A stretch of DNA of 64,000 bases from Micromussa lordhowensis (lineage: Eukaryota; Cnidaria; Anthozoa; Scleractinia; Lobophylliidae), in the NCBI GenBank assembly GCA_964020085.1, contig OZ026605.1:1630401-1694400 (forward strand), in the 5' to 3' direction. The notes under the pieces were generated by a model. That model was not told where the DNA came from, ran no database searches, and saw only the letters and a program-made list of their open reading frames with translations. Positions within the stretch are counted from its first letter, which is position 1; each line of letters starts with the position of its first letter. Positions 22,122 through 35,657 of the stretch are shown in pieces. Position numbers and translations under genes: made by a program.

Positions 22122-24699
22122 AATCTATGTATTATATTTTCGCCCGTGGAATAACTGTTCATTGTTCAGTTTGAGCTGTATTTGCGAAAAACTTTACCTT
22201 CAAAATGTACTGACAAAGAAACGACTGTCTCTTCTGATGAGGATCATAATTCTCCTTTTAATATCAGTATATCATTGAGCAAAGAGTTCATCAGGATCAT
22301 AATTCAGGAAACGATCACCAAAGAGGATATATTTGACACTTAATTCTCCAAGCTAGTATTATAAAAATGCAAGGATACGAATAAGGAGAATTTGTTTCTC
22401 GATATTAGAGATAATCAGCGGATTGAACTATTAAGCAGAGCATTTTGGACAGCATATGATTACGCCGCTACTTGTGTCATGTAACCTGTGATTCCAACTC
22501 CTACCTAGTCTGGTTCTATGTTATAAAAGAGTTTAGTTTTAACTAAGTTGGCCACTGAGGGAAGCGATGATTGAATACCGTGACTCCTCCCACAAAAATA
22601 AAATAAAAGTCCTTATAAAGCAAATGACCTGCCTTGCATTTATGCTTATAAATTAAGTTTAAATTGTTGCGTCACTAGCTGGCATTTCATGGTCATGTAA
22701 ACGCTCTCTGATGGGAGAGTAGTGTTGCATGACGGAGAGAGGGCTAGTGCTTGACTAGTATTTCTGATTGCTATGACTTTTCTCGCTCGGTTTTTTTTTT
22801 CTTTTTTTTTATTAGAACCACACAAACAACACCACTTTCAATATGATACGTTCATTAACTACATTAAGGCTTAACATCGGGATAAGGTGAGTAAGATACA
22901 GCCCGCGAGCAGACTCACATTTGCAGCCTGCCCGCAAACCTACATAGCAATTATAGTGCATTAAGTATTTTGTGCCACTTCTGCTGAAATTTATTCTATA
23001 AATCAGTCTCGTGGATATTACTTGAAAAGTCTTGTTCCTACGAAAAGTACCCACTCTCTGATGAGCGCCCCAAACAAATAAGTGACCACCGTGATTTCAG
23101 ACAAAAGCGCACCCCGGGTAGGTAGCGATTTATTCGATTGCCATATCTTAATGCCGCGCATAGAACGGGCAGCATTTTATCCCCTACCTGTGGTGAAAAA
23201 AAAACGCTTCATTGCAAGTATTGGGTGTACTAGTTTAAAAGCGTTGCTGCGCGTAGCGCCATCCATGGTGCAAGTTGAGGTAACATGTTGCGCAAAGAAG
23301 ACAGGAGTTTTACGCTGGCGAAATGTACGCGTAATAAAGATATTTTTACAATACAATGAAACGTATTTACCCGACAAGTTGTATCGAAAATGTCGCCTGA
23401 ATAGGCCATTTCCGAGCCCGAAAACGTGCAAAACCTTTTATATGAAAATGAGTTTGATTTGCGTGAAAATGAACCTGTAGGCGGAACACATTTTCATATG
23501 AATGGTTTCGCAATAAGACTCGTTTTCACACAGCACCAAAATGCAACTCTGAAACGGCTTCATGGCCCTTACTGTAAACTAATTCTGGGAGCTTTTGTCT
23601 GCATGAACCAAAAGTAAAAGAAAAATTAGCGTTTTTCTGTGTGCAACTAAGGAAACTTGTGTAAATACAAAATTTCAAGATTCAGAAATTCGAAAAACTA
23701 CCTTTTGTTTTGCCCTACAAAATAAACACGAGCTACGCTTATTGCGTGGGCCCTGTGTTCGTTGCGGGATGGGGATCACGTGACGCGACCAATCTGCTTC
23801 TTGCGTTTGTTCAGTCCCTCGTATGACGGTATACATTAATTTTGCTGAAGTTCAGTATTGGTACCTGCCAACTTTTTCTCAGCCTTTGGCGCCAGCGTTC
23901 TTCCTGAGAATGGCCGGAGTTTTGAATAACCGAGCATATCCGAATACGTCCGAAGATTTCCGAGGACGTTAAGAAGATTTCCGCGGGGTCTTTATCATCT
24001 AGTCATAGTCTCTAATCCCCACACTAGCAACTACTCGGCCTTAATACAATCAAAGCTCTTTGAACCATTTATCACACTTTATCCACCAGATGAAAATGCA
24101 ACCAAAACATACAAGAATGTACTTTATTACTTGAACAAGCAGTAACTTTTCAAAAATGCTCAAAATGACAAAAATGTTCTTTGAATTAAACAACTACCCT
24201 ATACATAAAATATCACCTAGCATCCAAGAAAATCAATGAACAAAACCAATTCCCCCACATATAAAAGACAGTACTTCATTGAACAATAAGTGGTCATACG
24301 TGCTCTGTACAAAAAGGTCAAAAAGAAATTCCACCATTTGGTGGTCAAGTCATTATGTAATATTTGGCACGAAAAAATGTTGATAATTGTCAAAGTGCTT
24401 CGTATCTCTAATACACTCTCTCTTTTTAATAAGAACGTCTTATTTTTTTGCGATTTGAGGCTGAAAATGTTCTTAAGATGTTCTTAAATTGATCGTGTGA
24501 AGTTATTTTGGAACAGTTATAAATAAGAACTGCTGATTATTAAACAGACATGTGCAATAACTAAATCATTGCTAAGGTTACACAAAACATGCCGTTGAGT
24601 ATTTGAGTTAATTTACATTTTTTGTTACCTTCAGTTTATGCTTGTCATTTAATATACAGATTAGCAAAATAAAAACGTTCTTAATCGACTCTCAGCCTG

Positions 24700-25090
24700 C
24701 GGAATGTTCTTAATACGTTCTTCAAAAACTCATTAATAATTCATAAGCACATGAGCCTATCAGAGACGTCAAATTGATCACGTGCATGAACCTTTATACC
24801 TGGTAAAAATAAGAACGACTACCATGATCTTTATATAAAGATCTCAATCAATTGTTCTCAATGCACGCGTTTTCTCGGGTTTTCGCCTTACGCCTCGTGT
24901 TTTTAAACCCGATAAAACACTGCTGCTCGTGTTTTAAACAGTACTTAAACTTTTGGTTAATCTCAGCCTCGACGTCCTTATAAAAAAAGGTTCTTATAAA
25001 AAAAAATTGGGCATTCAACAAAAGTAGAGTTCCTGACATGAAAATTGCTTGTTGTGAGTGACACTGCCACTTGTAAAGCAAGATAAAGCA
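24700..25090. mobile_element. Non-autonomous repeat with 'cccgataaaacactgctgc' segment, copy 1
   Basis: It contains 'atctttatataaagatc', 'cccgataaaacactgctg' and 'aaaaactcattaataattca'. The same blocks appear in opposite orientation at about 49030-49300, so this is a dispersed family. Boundaries are approximate. Confidence 0.45.
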
Positions 25091-26034
25091 TGGAAACAGT
25101 CTGTTAAAACAACCAATAATTAATTCCTTGCTTCAATATTCCCAGCTACCCTACCCTAAGTGCCTTCTATCACCCATCAAACACCCTACTTTCAGTATCT
25201 GTTCACTTCAAGAGCTTGGAAATAAGTCATTTCAAAGCTGTCAACAAGTTACTTAAAAGGTCACAAAGTTAAACTGATGCTTTAAATAGTAGCCATTTTA
25301 TTACAGGCTCTTCAATTTAAAAAACAAATGTGAGAGTGCTCTTATACTGGCCTATCCTGTTATCTTTACCCAGTTGCCACAAGCCCAGTATGTTTACTGA
25401 TGAGTATTCAATTTCTTCTTACTAAAATGATACATAACCAAGTTCTAAGGTTACAAGAATCAAGAAAATGATCACTAAGAGGAAAAATGAAACAAACTCT
25501 CCCAATTTAGTATCAATACACATGACCAAGAGATGTGCCAAGACCAGTAAGGAGAGGCTGTTTGTTGATGTTGGGGCTGAAAAGGAAGGGCAACCTTTCC
25601 CACTTCTGAAAAAAATGGGCACGTTGCTTTGTAGTCTTAAGGTTTTGACATGAGAAATATGAGATTGACTGAAGGTTAAATAACAGCACCACATTTTTCG
25701 CCAAACAAAATCTGAGTTGCACTTCATAAATCAAAACTCAGGGCTGAATTTCAATTCTGATCAACAGAAATGTTTAAATTCTTGACTCAAATGAATGGAA
25801 TAGGTTACTATAATTGTAAAGAATAAAGGAATTTAGTGAATCAAGCTACTACACATTTAAGTGCTTTGCACCTTTGCAATAAATTTGGCTCATGGAGTCA
25901 TACAAACCACTCCAGCACGCAGGCTTCTTTGAGATCACCTCTCTAACTTATATATCGTTTGCAGGTGAATAAAAAGGGTTGTTCTATCTGCATTAATGTG
26001 CTCAAAGTGGTTCATTGAAGAGTATCTGTTTTGG

Positions 26035-26182
26035 CTAAGAATTGCTCCACCATCTCTCGTGAGCACCTTTCAATTCAGTCAGCACTACCATAACTGCTTG
26101 CTTCTCAACATTTTTTGGAGGTAATGGGCATGTGCGGAAAGTGACTTTGTCTCCTTCTTTTGGCACAAACTCTCCTTCAATG
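26035..26182 (-). CDS. CARHSP1: CARHSP1-like exon 3
   Basis: C-terminal half of the cold-shock domain, '[20 protein letters not shown]', then 'VMVVLTEL' and a tail ending 'RWWSNS'. The acceptor on the minus strand is 'catttcag'. Confidence 0.95.
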
Positions 26183-28358
26183 CTGAAATGGGATAGTAAC
26201 GAAAAACCGTCAAACTCAAAACTAACAGGACTAAATTCTGCCAAGTTGGCATAAGTTCCCTCATTTCAATGAAACAATGGAGGATAAAATTATTGACAGC
26301 CCTATGAAACAACCTTCAACAGGGATAGTAAATATATATTCTACAAAAATGCAGTAAAAAGAAAAAAGGATGGGCATGCCCATTGTACGTTTTACGCAAT
26401 TTTGGTATCTCTTAGGGTGTTCAGCCTCAAAATGTGGACAGCGGGAGTTTTTACAGTACCTTTTAGGGCATTGAGCCAAAAAAATATGACAGGGAATATT
26501 TGACAATCAACTGATTTAGAATTTTGTCTCATTTACACTGTGAATTCACAATTCATCAATAAAAGAGTGCACATTCAGTTAGTCTGTTGTTTTTGAATTG
26601 ATATCTCTTAGGGGTGAAAAACATTTCACGCCACACCCACAAAATAGGATCTTGGTACCTCTTATAGGTTCTTTACAAAATTTCTGACAAGCACCCCTAT
26701 CCTTTTTATCTGGGAGTCAACCCCCCCCCCCACCCCCACCCCCGCGATAGACCCCATAAGGAGTACAAGTGACTCCTACCAACATTGCTCTAAGGGTCAT
26801 GGAGTCATGCAAACCACTCCAAGTTTCTTTTGAGTGGGTGGGGCATAGTGTCTACTGGAGCCTTGTTCATTCCTAACATCTACATCTCAGCCTGTGCACT
26901 ACAGCATACTATTAATGACACTGTCTGCATCACCTACATGTACAGCTATTATGACTCCTACATGTATCAATGTTGTCTTCGCATATAGAAACATATCACA
27001 AGATGCTTTACCCCAGCCTTGGCTCAAAAGCATTATGTATTTAATTTTTACATGCAATAATATTTGTCTTACGATAAAATTTTTTACTCACTCGGAAATG
27101 TGCACAAAAATATCCTTTCCACCATCGTCAGGTGTGATAAACCCATGACCTTTGTTCCGACAGAAATTCTTGCAAACTCCTGTTTGCTCTGGAGATTCTG
27201 ATGCAATTCTTGATCTGAAAGAAATAATTACTAAAACATGTAAGTAACAACACACCTTACTCTGATAGCAAACTAGATGTTAAAAAGATATTTTTTTTGA
27301 TCATGTGAATTTCCAAGTTTGAGATGCAAACAGTGTTGACAGTTGAAAAACTCCATTTCGCTGTCCATACTTAAATGTAAGACCAGCATTTTCAAATCCC
27401 TCCTGTTTGAAGAACATTTTCAAAAAGCTCCATTTTCATGACGGATTAGTGTGGACGGCAGGCCTAACCGTAGAAATTAAGTTGCAATTTCAATCCCTGT
27501 GATGTAGTGTTAGCAGGGCTCTGGTATGACAACACAGTCTGCATAATGCCTCAATTTACACCTAGAAACCTAATGTGCCCTGAAGAGGCAGTAAATGCCA
27601 AAATCATCTGGCAAAAAATATTACCAACAAAAAAGAATACAAGCTAAGTTATCTGGCTGAGAGATGATAATCCCTATTAGGGATATTGCATTCACCTACT
27701 GTCTACAATGAGTAATGGGGGAAGGGAGGGTGGAGAGCTAAGAAATATACGCTAAGTGTTGTCCTTTCAAAGATGTTGACACAGAACAAAGTATTATGTG
27801 GGAATTCAATTCGCACTGTGACCTTGTTCCTCAGTATGGCTCGATGGCGTCATTATATCATAACACTAAGACTACATTGTTTATTAAGTAGTCAAATACA
27901 CATGAGAGTTGTTCGAAGAGATTTAATCTTGTCGTAAGAAATTCAGACCGTGAGATCCCTTAACCAGAGATCATAAAAGCTGTACGGAAATCGATTAGCC
28001 GCACCTTGCTTCTATTTAGTAATTGACAAGTAACAAATGTGCTGTTTTCAGACTGATTATTCAAAACACGCACAGCTGGGAATAAAACTTTAATATAATA
28101 CTTACATTGTGTGAAATCTCATGGATTTCACTACGTATTTTAACACCTAGAATAGAAGTTCGTGACATTTACTCACTGAGAAGTTGTCCTAGTTCGTCTT
28201 GTTGGTATAGGACTCGGGATTTTGAAGGGGAATTTTCTTGCGTGAGGGGGGGAACTTTCCGGACTTGAAGTCCGTTTGCCGCTAGGGTGATCCTTCGTTA
28301 CAGCAGGCTTCTCGTCCGCAACGTGTACATGGTCAGCTTCTTTATGATTTGAAGACAT
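26035..28358 (-). CDS. CARHSP1: Cold-shock-domain RNA-binding protein, CARHSP1/CSDC2 orthologue
   Basis: Three minus-strand exons: 28358-28177 (start ATG), 27214-27092 and 26182-26035 (stop TAG). All have canonical splice sites with phase-2 junctions, giving 150 residues (human CARHSP1 is 147). The N-terminal part is disordered, Ser/Pro-rich and ends '[13 protein letters not shown]'. This matches the conserved phosphoserine region of the family. The cold-shock domain (about 70-132) carries RNP1 'KGHGFIT' and RNP2 'DIFVHIS', followed by '[14 protein letters not shown]' and 'PPKN'. The family is cytosolic, binds single-stranded RNA and stabilises some mRNAs. CARHSP1 and CSDC2 are vertebrate paralogues, so a pre-duplication co-orthologue is likely. 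It is transcribed divergently from SNX29. Confidence 0.95.
26720..26745. repeat. Poly-C rich tract
   Basis: A run of C with a few A interruptions ('aaccccccccccacccccac') in CARHSP1-like intron 2. On the minus strand this is G-rich. Confidence 0.7.
27092..27214 (-). CDS. CARHSP1: CARHSP1-like exon 2
   Basis: 123 nt, phase 2-2. It holds the RNP1 and RNP2 nucleic-acid-binding motifs ('[20 protein letters not shown]'). Confidence 0.95.
27350..27505. mobile_element. MITE fragment, 'gcctaaccg-agaaattaag' family, copy 1
   Basis: 'gacggattagtgtggacgg' and 'cctaaccgtagaaattaag' recur at 41870-41925 in the same order and orientation. Boundaries are approximate. Confidence 0.5.
28177..28358 (-). CDS. 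CARHSP1: CARHSP1-like exon 1
   Basis: 182 nt from the ATG, giving 60 codons plus 2 nt. It encodes the disordered N-terminal region. The donor on the minus strand is gtgagt. The ATG follows an A-rich leader and is the only one that leads into the conserved region. Confidence 0.92.
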
Positions 28359-28880
28359 TCTTTACTGAAGGGTGTAATAAAAGCAAAAATGATGAGTAAA
28401 AACTCAGGATCTCATTAACGCATCATTCCATTCAAACTAAGCCCATAGAAGAAGACGTGAAAAATACAGGTCATGGCTTGCAGTAAATATATGTCATGTG
28501 CATTTTGGAATTCGCATGTGTCACGTAGCAGTGATTTCGTTTGCACAGACTGACACCTCTTGCTTTTCTCAAACATGCAACCGACCAAAGACACCTTACC
28601 TGCTAGGAGAATAATCTCAATATAACGAATCAAAGATTACAAGCTCTCCCTTGGCATCGACAGACGCACGATGGAGGAGTGGAATCGTCCCCAACTCCCC
28701 TCAATCAAATGTCGTCGATAACAGACTGAGTAACAAAACAACATGGCGTCCGACAATTCTAAGAAATGAAATCAGATCGAAGGATGAAAAGGCTTGTAGC
28801 ACAAGTTGCTGCTTAGCTGTCCTTTTCAAGCCTTCAGTGTGGTAACTATAATGCTTTTGACGTCTACTCAGAAACAGATC
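28359..28880. promoter_or_regulatory. Shared divergent promoter between CARHSP1-like and SNX29
   Basis: Only 522 bp separate the two start codons, which point away from each other, so both promoters must lie here or overlap the first introns. 'aacatggcgtcc' (about 28739-28750) resembles a YY1 site (CCAT core on the minus strand), common in TATA-less housekeeping promoters. I see no clear TATA box. The transcription start sites are not known. Confidence 0.55.
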
Positions 28881-31800
28881 ATGAGTGGTAAGCTTCTTGT
28901 TTGGCCAATATTCGTTCTCTTGTGCTCGTATCGGAACTACTCGATCAAATAACGCTTACATAAGCTGATATGAACTCAAAATCTACTTGACTTTGTCTTT
29001 TAACAATAAGGTCAGCAGCATAATACAGAAAGCGAACGACAGCACCTCCTTGATAGATTACTAGATGCCGTAAAACAGGTAAAAATCTGTCAGACATTTG
29101 TTTTAATTTATTGTTGACAAAGAAATTATAATTCTCTGGTGAAATGTATAATGGTTATAAGCTTGTATAGGGTTCAATATAGTTTGCAATACACATGTCA
29201 AACCGTTTTTGTTCGGACATTTGGGTGGTTTTAAAGAGGGCACAATGTGGGTTTTTTAAGCTTGGGTATTTGAATGGTGAGGGATAGAAGGAAGGGTTGG
29301 TGGGGAGGGCATTTGAATTGAGATGGGTGGATGGGAGGGTGGGTGGGCAGTGTGGAAAAGCAGGGGGTGGTATTAAAATGTTGTAGGTGGGTGTTTATGA
29401 GAGGCTGAAGAGTGATAACTCCAGTTCAACAGATGACATAGCTGATGAGGTAGCGTGCAAATCACACATTTATTTGAAATTGCCCCTTGAACAATGTGAG
29501 AAATTTTGATTCATTGCCTGCTCTCTTTTCTCATTTGTTTCTGAGTTTCCATTCCTTACAAACTAAATTCCTACATCAAAATCACCACTTTAAGCCAGGA
29601 GTTTCATTAAGGGTCAGGCGCTAAGCAAATAAATTGAGCAGGTGTGAGGACGATTTTATCTGCCTGGTTTGACCATATGGAGGAAAGTTTAGTTCCTAAA
29701 ATGAAGTTTAGTTCAAAAGGTCTGCTTGGCTGTGAAAACCAATTGCTTCCTGTTAAAAACCTTAATGAGGTGAAAAAAAGGTAAATTCAGCATACAAACC
29801 AAGTGGCCCATCAGGCCGGAGCTTATCCCATCAGACTGGAGCTAGTCTATCATAGGGTCACCCCCCAGCGTTAAGTTTGCCGGTACCCATTTATACACCT
29901 CGGTGGAGAGAGGCACTGTGAGAGTAAAGTGTCTTGCTCAAGAACACAACACGATGTCCCTGGCCAGGGCTTGAACCTATACCGCTCCATCCAGAGATGA
30001 GTGTACTAACCATGAGGCCACTGCACCTCCCACAAGACAAAAAAACCCTTAATGAACCCCCGCAAAAGTTTAATCATCAAGGGAATGCAAAGATTTATGG
30101 TATGAACATGTGTCAGTATGTACATCGGTTGCTAGAGACAAGATGTGAACCCAGCTGTAGCACCATCCAAATTTTAAAAAGTCTTAAACATACACAATAT
30201 ATATGGGTTATTGACCACGTGTGAGGTCAAGATGGCTGGATATTGGCCGACTGCTTTTTTTTTCCATGTTTATAGACCGAGACGGAGTCGAGGTCCATAA
30301 ACACGCAAAAAAAGAACAAGGACAAGATCAAGCCATCTTGACCGAACAAGCTTGGTCAAAAAGGATTTATTATGAGGCTTTCGGGGAAATTTTTCTTGCA
30401 GGACAAGGCGGGTAGTCCCAAGCGGGCAAGATAGCTCAATCTTGCCCGCTCGGGTTGCCAATCACAGCACAGGATTTGATTCATCTTTCCCTCTCACGGA
30501 GCTACTGTAGGCATATAATAAGATGTGTTTTTCCTTTGTTTTTGCTTTAACATTTAGTGTCAAGTCAGATTTGGTGGTAAAACAGAGCTCGCAACTGATG
30601 GAGATAGCAGGTATTAAAATTGAACTGACATCATTTTTCATGCATTTGTCCTGTTATTGATCATGAATTTTGTCATAACATTGTCAAAGTAGCTGTAGAA
30701 CCATGAGGGGATAGCCAAGTGGATCCACAGACTACTTTGACAATGTTATGACAAAATTCATTGTCAATAACAGCCAAACAAATGAAAAACTTGTGTCATT
30801 TTGTTGTTTTTTTACGATAACAGATTGTCAAATTGTCCGCTCTTGCTCATTGACTCATTGTATAAATTATATAATATAATAAATTCATGTATCTGTCCGC
30901 TTATTGACAATGAAAATTAACCAATGAGCATGCAAGAATTTCTGCAGTTATCGTTAAAAATAAAATAGCATTTAATTGTCAACTTGTGTCTATATAAGCA
31001 ATAAAGGTCAGTCTAAAGCTAAACTGAAACTAGATTTTCTATTTGAAAGTGAGTAATAATAAATAATTTATTATTGTGTCTAAAAATATGTAGAAAGATG
31101 ACAAATTATACTAATGCTAAAGACCAATTGAGAATGCTTGTAAAGTGTATTCACATAATTTTTGAGGTTCTCTAGTTCTCATTTTTAAAGCAGAAATTTT
31201 AATGTTTAGGAAATTGTCTAATCTGAATTTCATAATTAATGATTAATCTGTTGTTACTTGAGCAATTTGAAGAAATACTCCCGGCACCTTGGATAGCTTA
31301 AAAATATAGTTTAGAGTTGACTCCAAAATGCTCTAATTGTAATTGATTTGTTTTTCAGGGTTGTTTGTCTGTTAACCCAGCTTGAAGCAGTCTTTCAACA
31401 TGGCTTTAAAAAGTCCAGAGTTAGTGCATTTAGGTAAAAGTGTCTTCCTACACCTGTATGCATATAATATTGTAGATCAGAAGGGGACTACAGTAGTAGA
31501 GATTTATAAACTGGAACAAAGCTGCTAAAGTCAAATCTCCACTAATGGTCACCCCTATACAACAGCCACTTTTTTGCTCGGTGGTCCATACATTCACTCT
31601 TATTTTAACCAATCTACAATGGCCACCTCTCGACAATGGTAACGGCCACTAAAACACGTCCCAAACTACCAATTAACAACCTCTTGACAATAGCCTGTTG
31701 ACCAAGGACTGGTGAACAATGTACACCAAAACTCATTTTTTATAATTGTTAAAGGTCACAAAACTTGATCTGGGTCCATTCCAGCATTGAATGGTCAGCA

Positions 31801-33831
31801 GTTTTGGTTGCTGGGTTCCTAGCAACAGTCAGCAGCCTTCTCTGTGGCTCAGGCTTGCATCCCTTCATGCTCGTATTACAGTTTACCTTGTGCGTGTACA
31901 GTTTACCCTGTATTCTCTGCAGTTGTCGGGGCCTTGTGGCTGAGTTGCAGGCAGTGCCTGTCATGTGGGTGCTCTTGCATCATGGGGCTGGGTTTACAGG
32001 GCGAGTGTTGGATGTTTTCCCTGGGCACCTACTTTGTAATTTCCACTTGTGACGAATGTTGTTAGTGTTAGTGCTACAATAGGCATTTCATTTTTTTTTA
32101 AAAAATAGAAATTTATTTTGCACCTCCGAAAACAAATAATACTACACGCATACCTCCCTACCACCTATCTACAATGGCCACTTCCTCTGTCCCCAAGGTG
32201 GCTATTGTGGAGGAATATCCAGGAAGTGATATGGTATCTCTTCTAGTCACATGGGTTTTATTTACAGCTTTATTGCACTCATCTCCAATCATGTTTAATA
32301 GGTAGAAAAAATAGATACCAACAACTTGTCAGGGAGTCATGTCAAAAATACTGCTAGGGATTGCTATCAATGGACATAATATAGCAAGAGCTAAGAAATA
32401 TTTCTTGATGTGCAAACTGGAGTTAATTGCTTGAGCCATCTGGCATTGATCATCTGGTTCGGCTTGGATTCAGGAGGAACCTTTTGTCTGGAAGGATTTG
32501 TATACTTTTGATTTACAAGGAGGGGAGTGCATTTCTTGAGGGGTGATGGTCAGTGTGTCTTCAGTTCATGATTTACTGTATTCCTTTGCATGAATTTAAC
32601 AACATTAAAATATATAAATATGACTACACTTAGGCCATAAAATAATATGTTCATTAAATGTAGAAAAGTTTGGTTTTAATCCTTCATATAGGCAAGTTGG
32701 TCAAGCAGCAGGGATAGTAAAGTTAGAATCAGATTCAGGTAGGCAACTGTTGTATACTACTTTTACAGATCTACATGTATCATCTTGTGAAGTTTCACGC
32801 AACTGAAAATGCGCTGAATGTTTACCGTGTAATACAAGCAACCAACTACACCTAAAGTTTGCAAAATAACAGCAACAACAGCAACAACTAGTTTGTATTT
32901 AGAAAAATTACTTAGCGTCAACTGAATACAACCTAAATTTCAAATTAAACTCTCCATAATTTTTTAGTGTTTTGGAACTTTGTGAAAGGTCATTTGGAGA
33001 AGCTGGAGGTGGACAGATTTCTTGCTCTTGAGAAAGCAACAACAGATGCTGGGAGAGGTCAGTATTGAAAATAAATTGCTTAAAAAAGGAGGCTCTTATC
33101 ACAAACTCTTTCTTTCTTAATCACAGGTGAGAGATGTAATTTTATGAAATTGGTAACTTGTGATTATGTGTGATGTAGACGAATTAACCAAAGTGAGATC
33201 TGCGACCATTAGATATCAATTTTATCATACTTTCAATAATGTGCTCTTTATAGAGCGTTTTCACTCATGTTTCCAGCAGCCATGCAAATTTATTGGAACA
33301 AAAGGAAGTGTTTAAAGTGTTAAAAAAGAGTGCAACTCCTACAGGATTAGTTTGGAACACCAACATGGCCACAATTCTTTGTTTTGGAACACCAATATGG
33401 CTGCCGTGACATCATGTGAAAACACTGTATTGCCTTTGGGGGCTGGTATATTGGACAGTAAATAACCATTTGCTGTGTTATACCTTGTCACGCCAACTTC
33501 TCTGTTCAATTTTTTGTTCATTTCTAAAAGATCAATTTAGACCAGATGTAAAACAGAAGATGTTGGTATGATGGGACTTTCCCAATAACATATCATAATC
33601 ATTACTTACCAGAATTTGTATAACTTAGTAATTTTGAGAGTGTTCTCTCTTTTCAAGGCCGAGCTTGGTTGAGGTCTGCATTGAATGAACACTCATTAGA
33701 GCGATATTTCCATCACATGGTCAGAAATAAAAAACTTTTAAGGTAAGCAATTGATACATCTTCATGACTTTGAACTTTTTTACAAAATCTATTGAATTAG
33801 ATCTCAAAAGTCAAAAACTATCATTATTATT

Positions 33832-33927
<96 letters not shown>

Positions 33928-35409
33928 CAAGTGGTATACAAGCATACCACTTGTTTCTTGACTCCTTAATTTCCTTTTTTTTAATGTGTATTTTTACTGA
34001 TTATGTGAGATAAATAAAATTACTATTATTATTATCATTATCAATATCATTTTTATTATTATTATTAGTGAATTCAGTTTTCCATGTTACTCTATATGGA
34101 GTCACTTTAATACAATGAAACAAGAAAATTGCATATTTAAACACTTAACTTGGTTTTAAAGCATGATTTTTATTGCATGTTTTTATTTCAGTCATTTCTA
34201 TGAAAAAGAAGCTTTCTTAATGGATGAGGAGCGTGCCAGTATGCTTCCCATGATTGCTGCAGGTGAGAAGAGAGAAACTTTGCCTGTTTTTACAACTGCT
34301 TAATTTGTCAAGAAGTTCTCTGAAATGACCAAAAGAGGACTCTAGTGGTCTCTAGCAGACGCTAAGGGTTCTCAAGTGATTCTATCAACGAATCAATGTA
34401 AAGTATGCCCTGTCATGGTAGGTAAAGTCTGCATACGAGCCTAGTGGCTCATCAGGCCGGAGCTTATCCCGGTTTCAGTAGCATGAAGCGACTAGGAGTA
34501 TTTCTACTCCCCCCTGGATGGGATGCTAGTCCATCGCAGGGTTACCCCCAGCATCAAATTCGCCGGTACCTATTTATACACCTGGGTGGAGAGAGGCACT
34601 GAGAGTAAAGTCTCTTACCCAAGACACAACGCAATGTCCCCGACCAGGGCTCAAACCCGGAGCGCTCGCTCCGGAGTCAAGCGCACTAACCATGAGGCCA
34701 CCGTGCCCTGTCATGGTAGACAAATAAAAATATGACATAATAGGTTCCATGATGTTGCTCAGTTTATTTCTTTTATTTGTAATAAATTTGATTTAGATAT
34801 TTATGGGCAAAAGAACCAACTGCTGCGTTTGTGTTATATGTAATTCTATCTTCTATGTCTTCCCATACTGATACCTAACATAGCTAGCATAAAATGTATC
34901 TGTAAAGTGATTATCAGGTTGAAAAATAATCGTTATCTCACATGTTATTGTGTCGCAGGTCTCAGTCCTATTTTGTTTGCCCTTACTGTTGATAGCGAGG
35001 AACTGAACATTGTGCGACAGGCAAGTATATGACTATGTACTTCGTATGAGATTTGAAATAATTTATACGTTGACCAACTAAATTGTAAAACTGTACATCA
35101 AGTTTTTGAAATGCTTGATAGTGGACCCACAGGCTCCAGTGAGAGCGTATTGCAGGAGTCTTTTTACACTCTCCGCAAAGGGATGGTAGTCCATTCTAGG
35201 TTTGATCCATTGGACAACTCCGTGTACAGTCCAACATGCGAACCACAAGACCACTGCATGAGGCAGGGCTAAGACTACTATTAATTTGGTTTTAACAACT
35301 GAGTTGATAATGTGAATTGGCCACCGTAAAGAGATTAAAAGCTCGGTGGCCAATTCACATTATCAACTTAGTTGATAAAACCAAATTATCTTGTAGTACT
35401 CCCCACGGA

Positions 35410-35443
<34 letters not shown>

Positions 35444-35657
35444 GTTAAGACTACTATTTTACATGATGTTATTTCTCAATAAGTTGACGTGGAAACAGCT
35501 TAAAATACATTTCAAGGATATATCTGCTTACAGCACGTCTTGTTTCTGCAGGTACCAGCACTGACCATCAACAAAGACGTGTTTAGCAACATTTTGCCAT
35601 CTTTTCCGCAAAAGCAAGTTCTGGAACCTGCTCCTGTGTATTCAGCAGTACTAACTG
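28881..35657 (+). CDS. SNX29: SNX29 exons 1-10: N terminus and RUN domain
   Basis: Exons 28881-28887, 29011-29078, 30558-30610, 31359-31433, 32692-32738, 32968-33057, 33658-33742, 34192-34262, 34959-35020 and 35552-35657. Diagnostic peptides are 'LLDRLLDAVKQ', 'CQVRFGGKTELATDGDSR', 'VCLLTQLEAVFQHGF', 'QAAGIVKLESDS', 'GRAWLRSALNEHSLERYFH' and 'MDEERASMLPMIAAGL'. All correspond in order to the RUN domain of human SNX29. Exon 9 ends at a GC donor (CAG|gcaagt); reading on would meet TGA within three codons. Phases across the ten exons run 1,0,2,2,1,1,2,1,0,1. Confidence 0.95.

Larger units (their letters stand above)
20596..26034. other. Gene-poor stretch with repeats; 3' flanks of the two neighbouring genes
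   Basis: The receptor 3' UTR must lie at the left, and the CARHSP1-like 3' UTR at the right because it is read leftward from 26034. 'tttatt' at 25297-25302 is a possible minus-strand AATAAA for the latter. Between them I see MITE-like repeats and short frames without known domains, including 21693-22121 (-) and 23082-23480 (+). Confidence 0.45.

Noticed and set aside
23082..23617. 132- and 63-codon frames
   Set aside because: Both strands are open, there is no domain, and the region has repeat-like motifs, so it is not reported as a gene.
25422..25734. Overlapping minus-strand frames of 73 and 101 codons
   Set aside because: They lie just downstream of the CARHSP1-like stop and are most likely 3' UTR sequence.
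33764..33961. Ser/Leu-run frame
   Set aside because: Translation of the ATC/ATT microsatellite.
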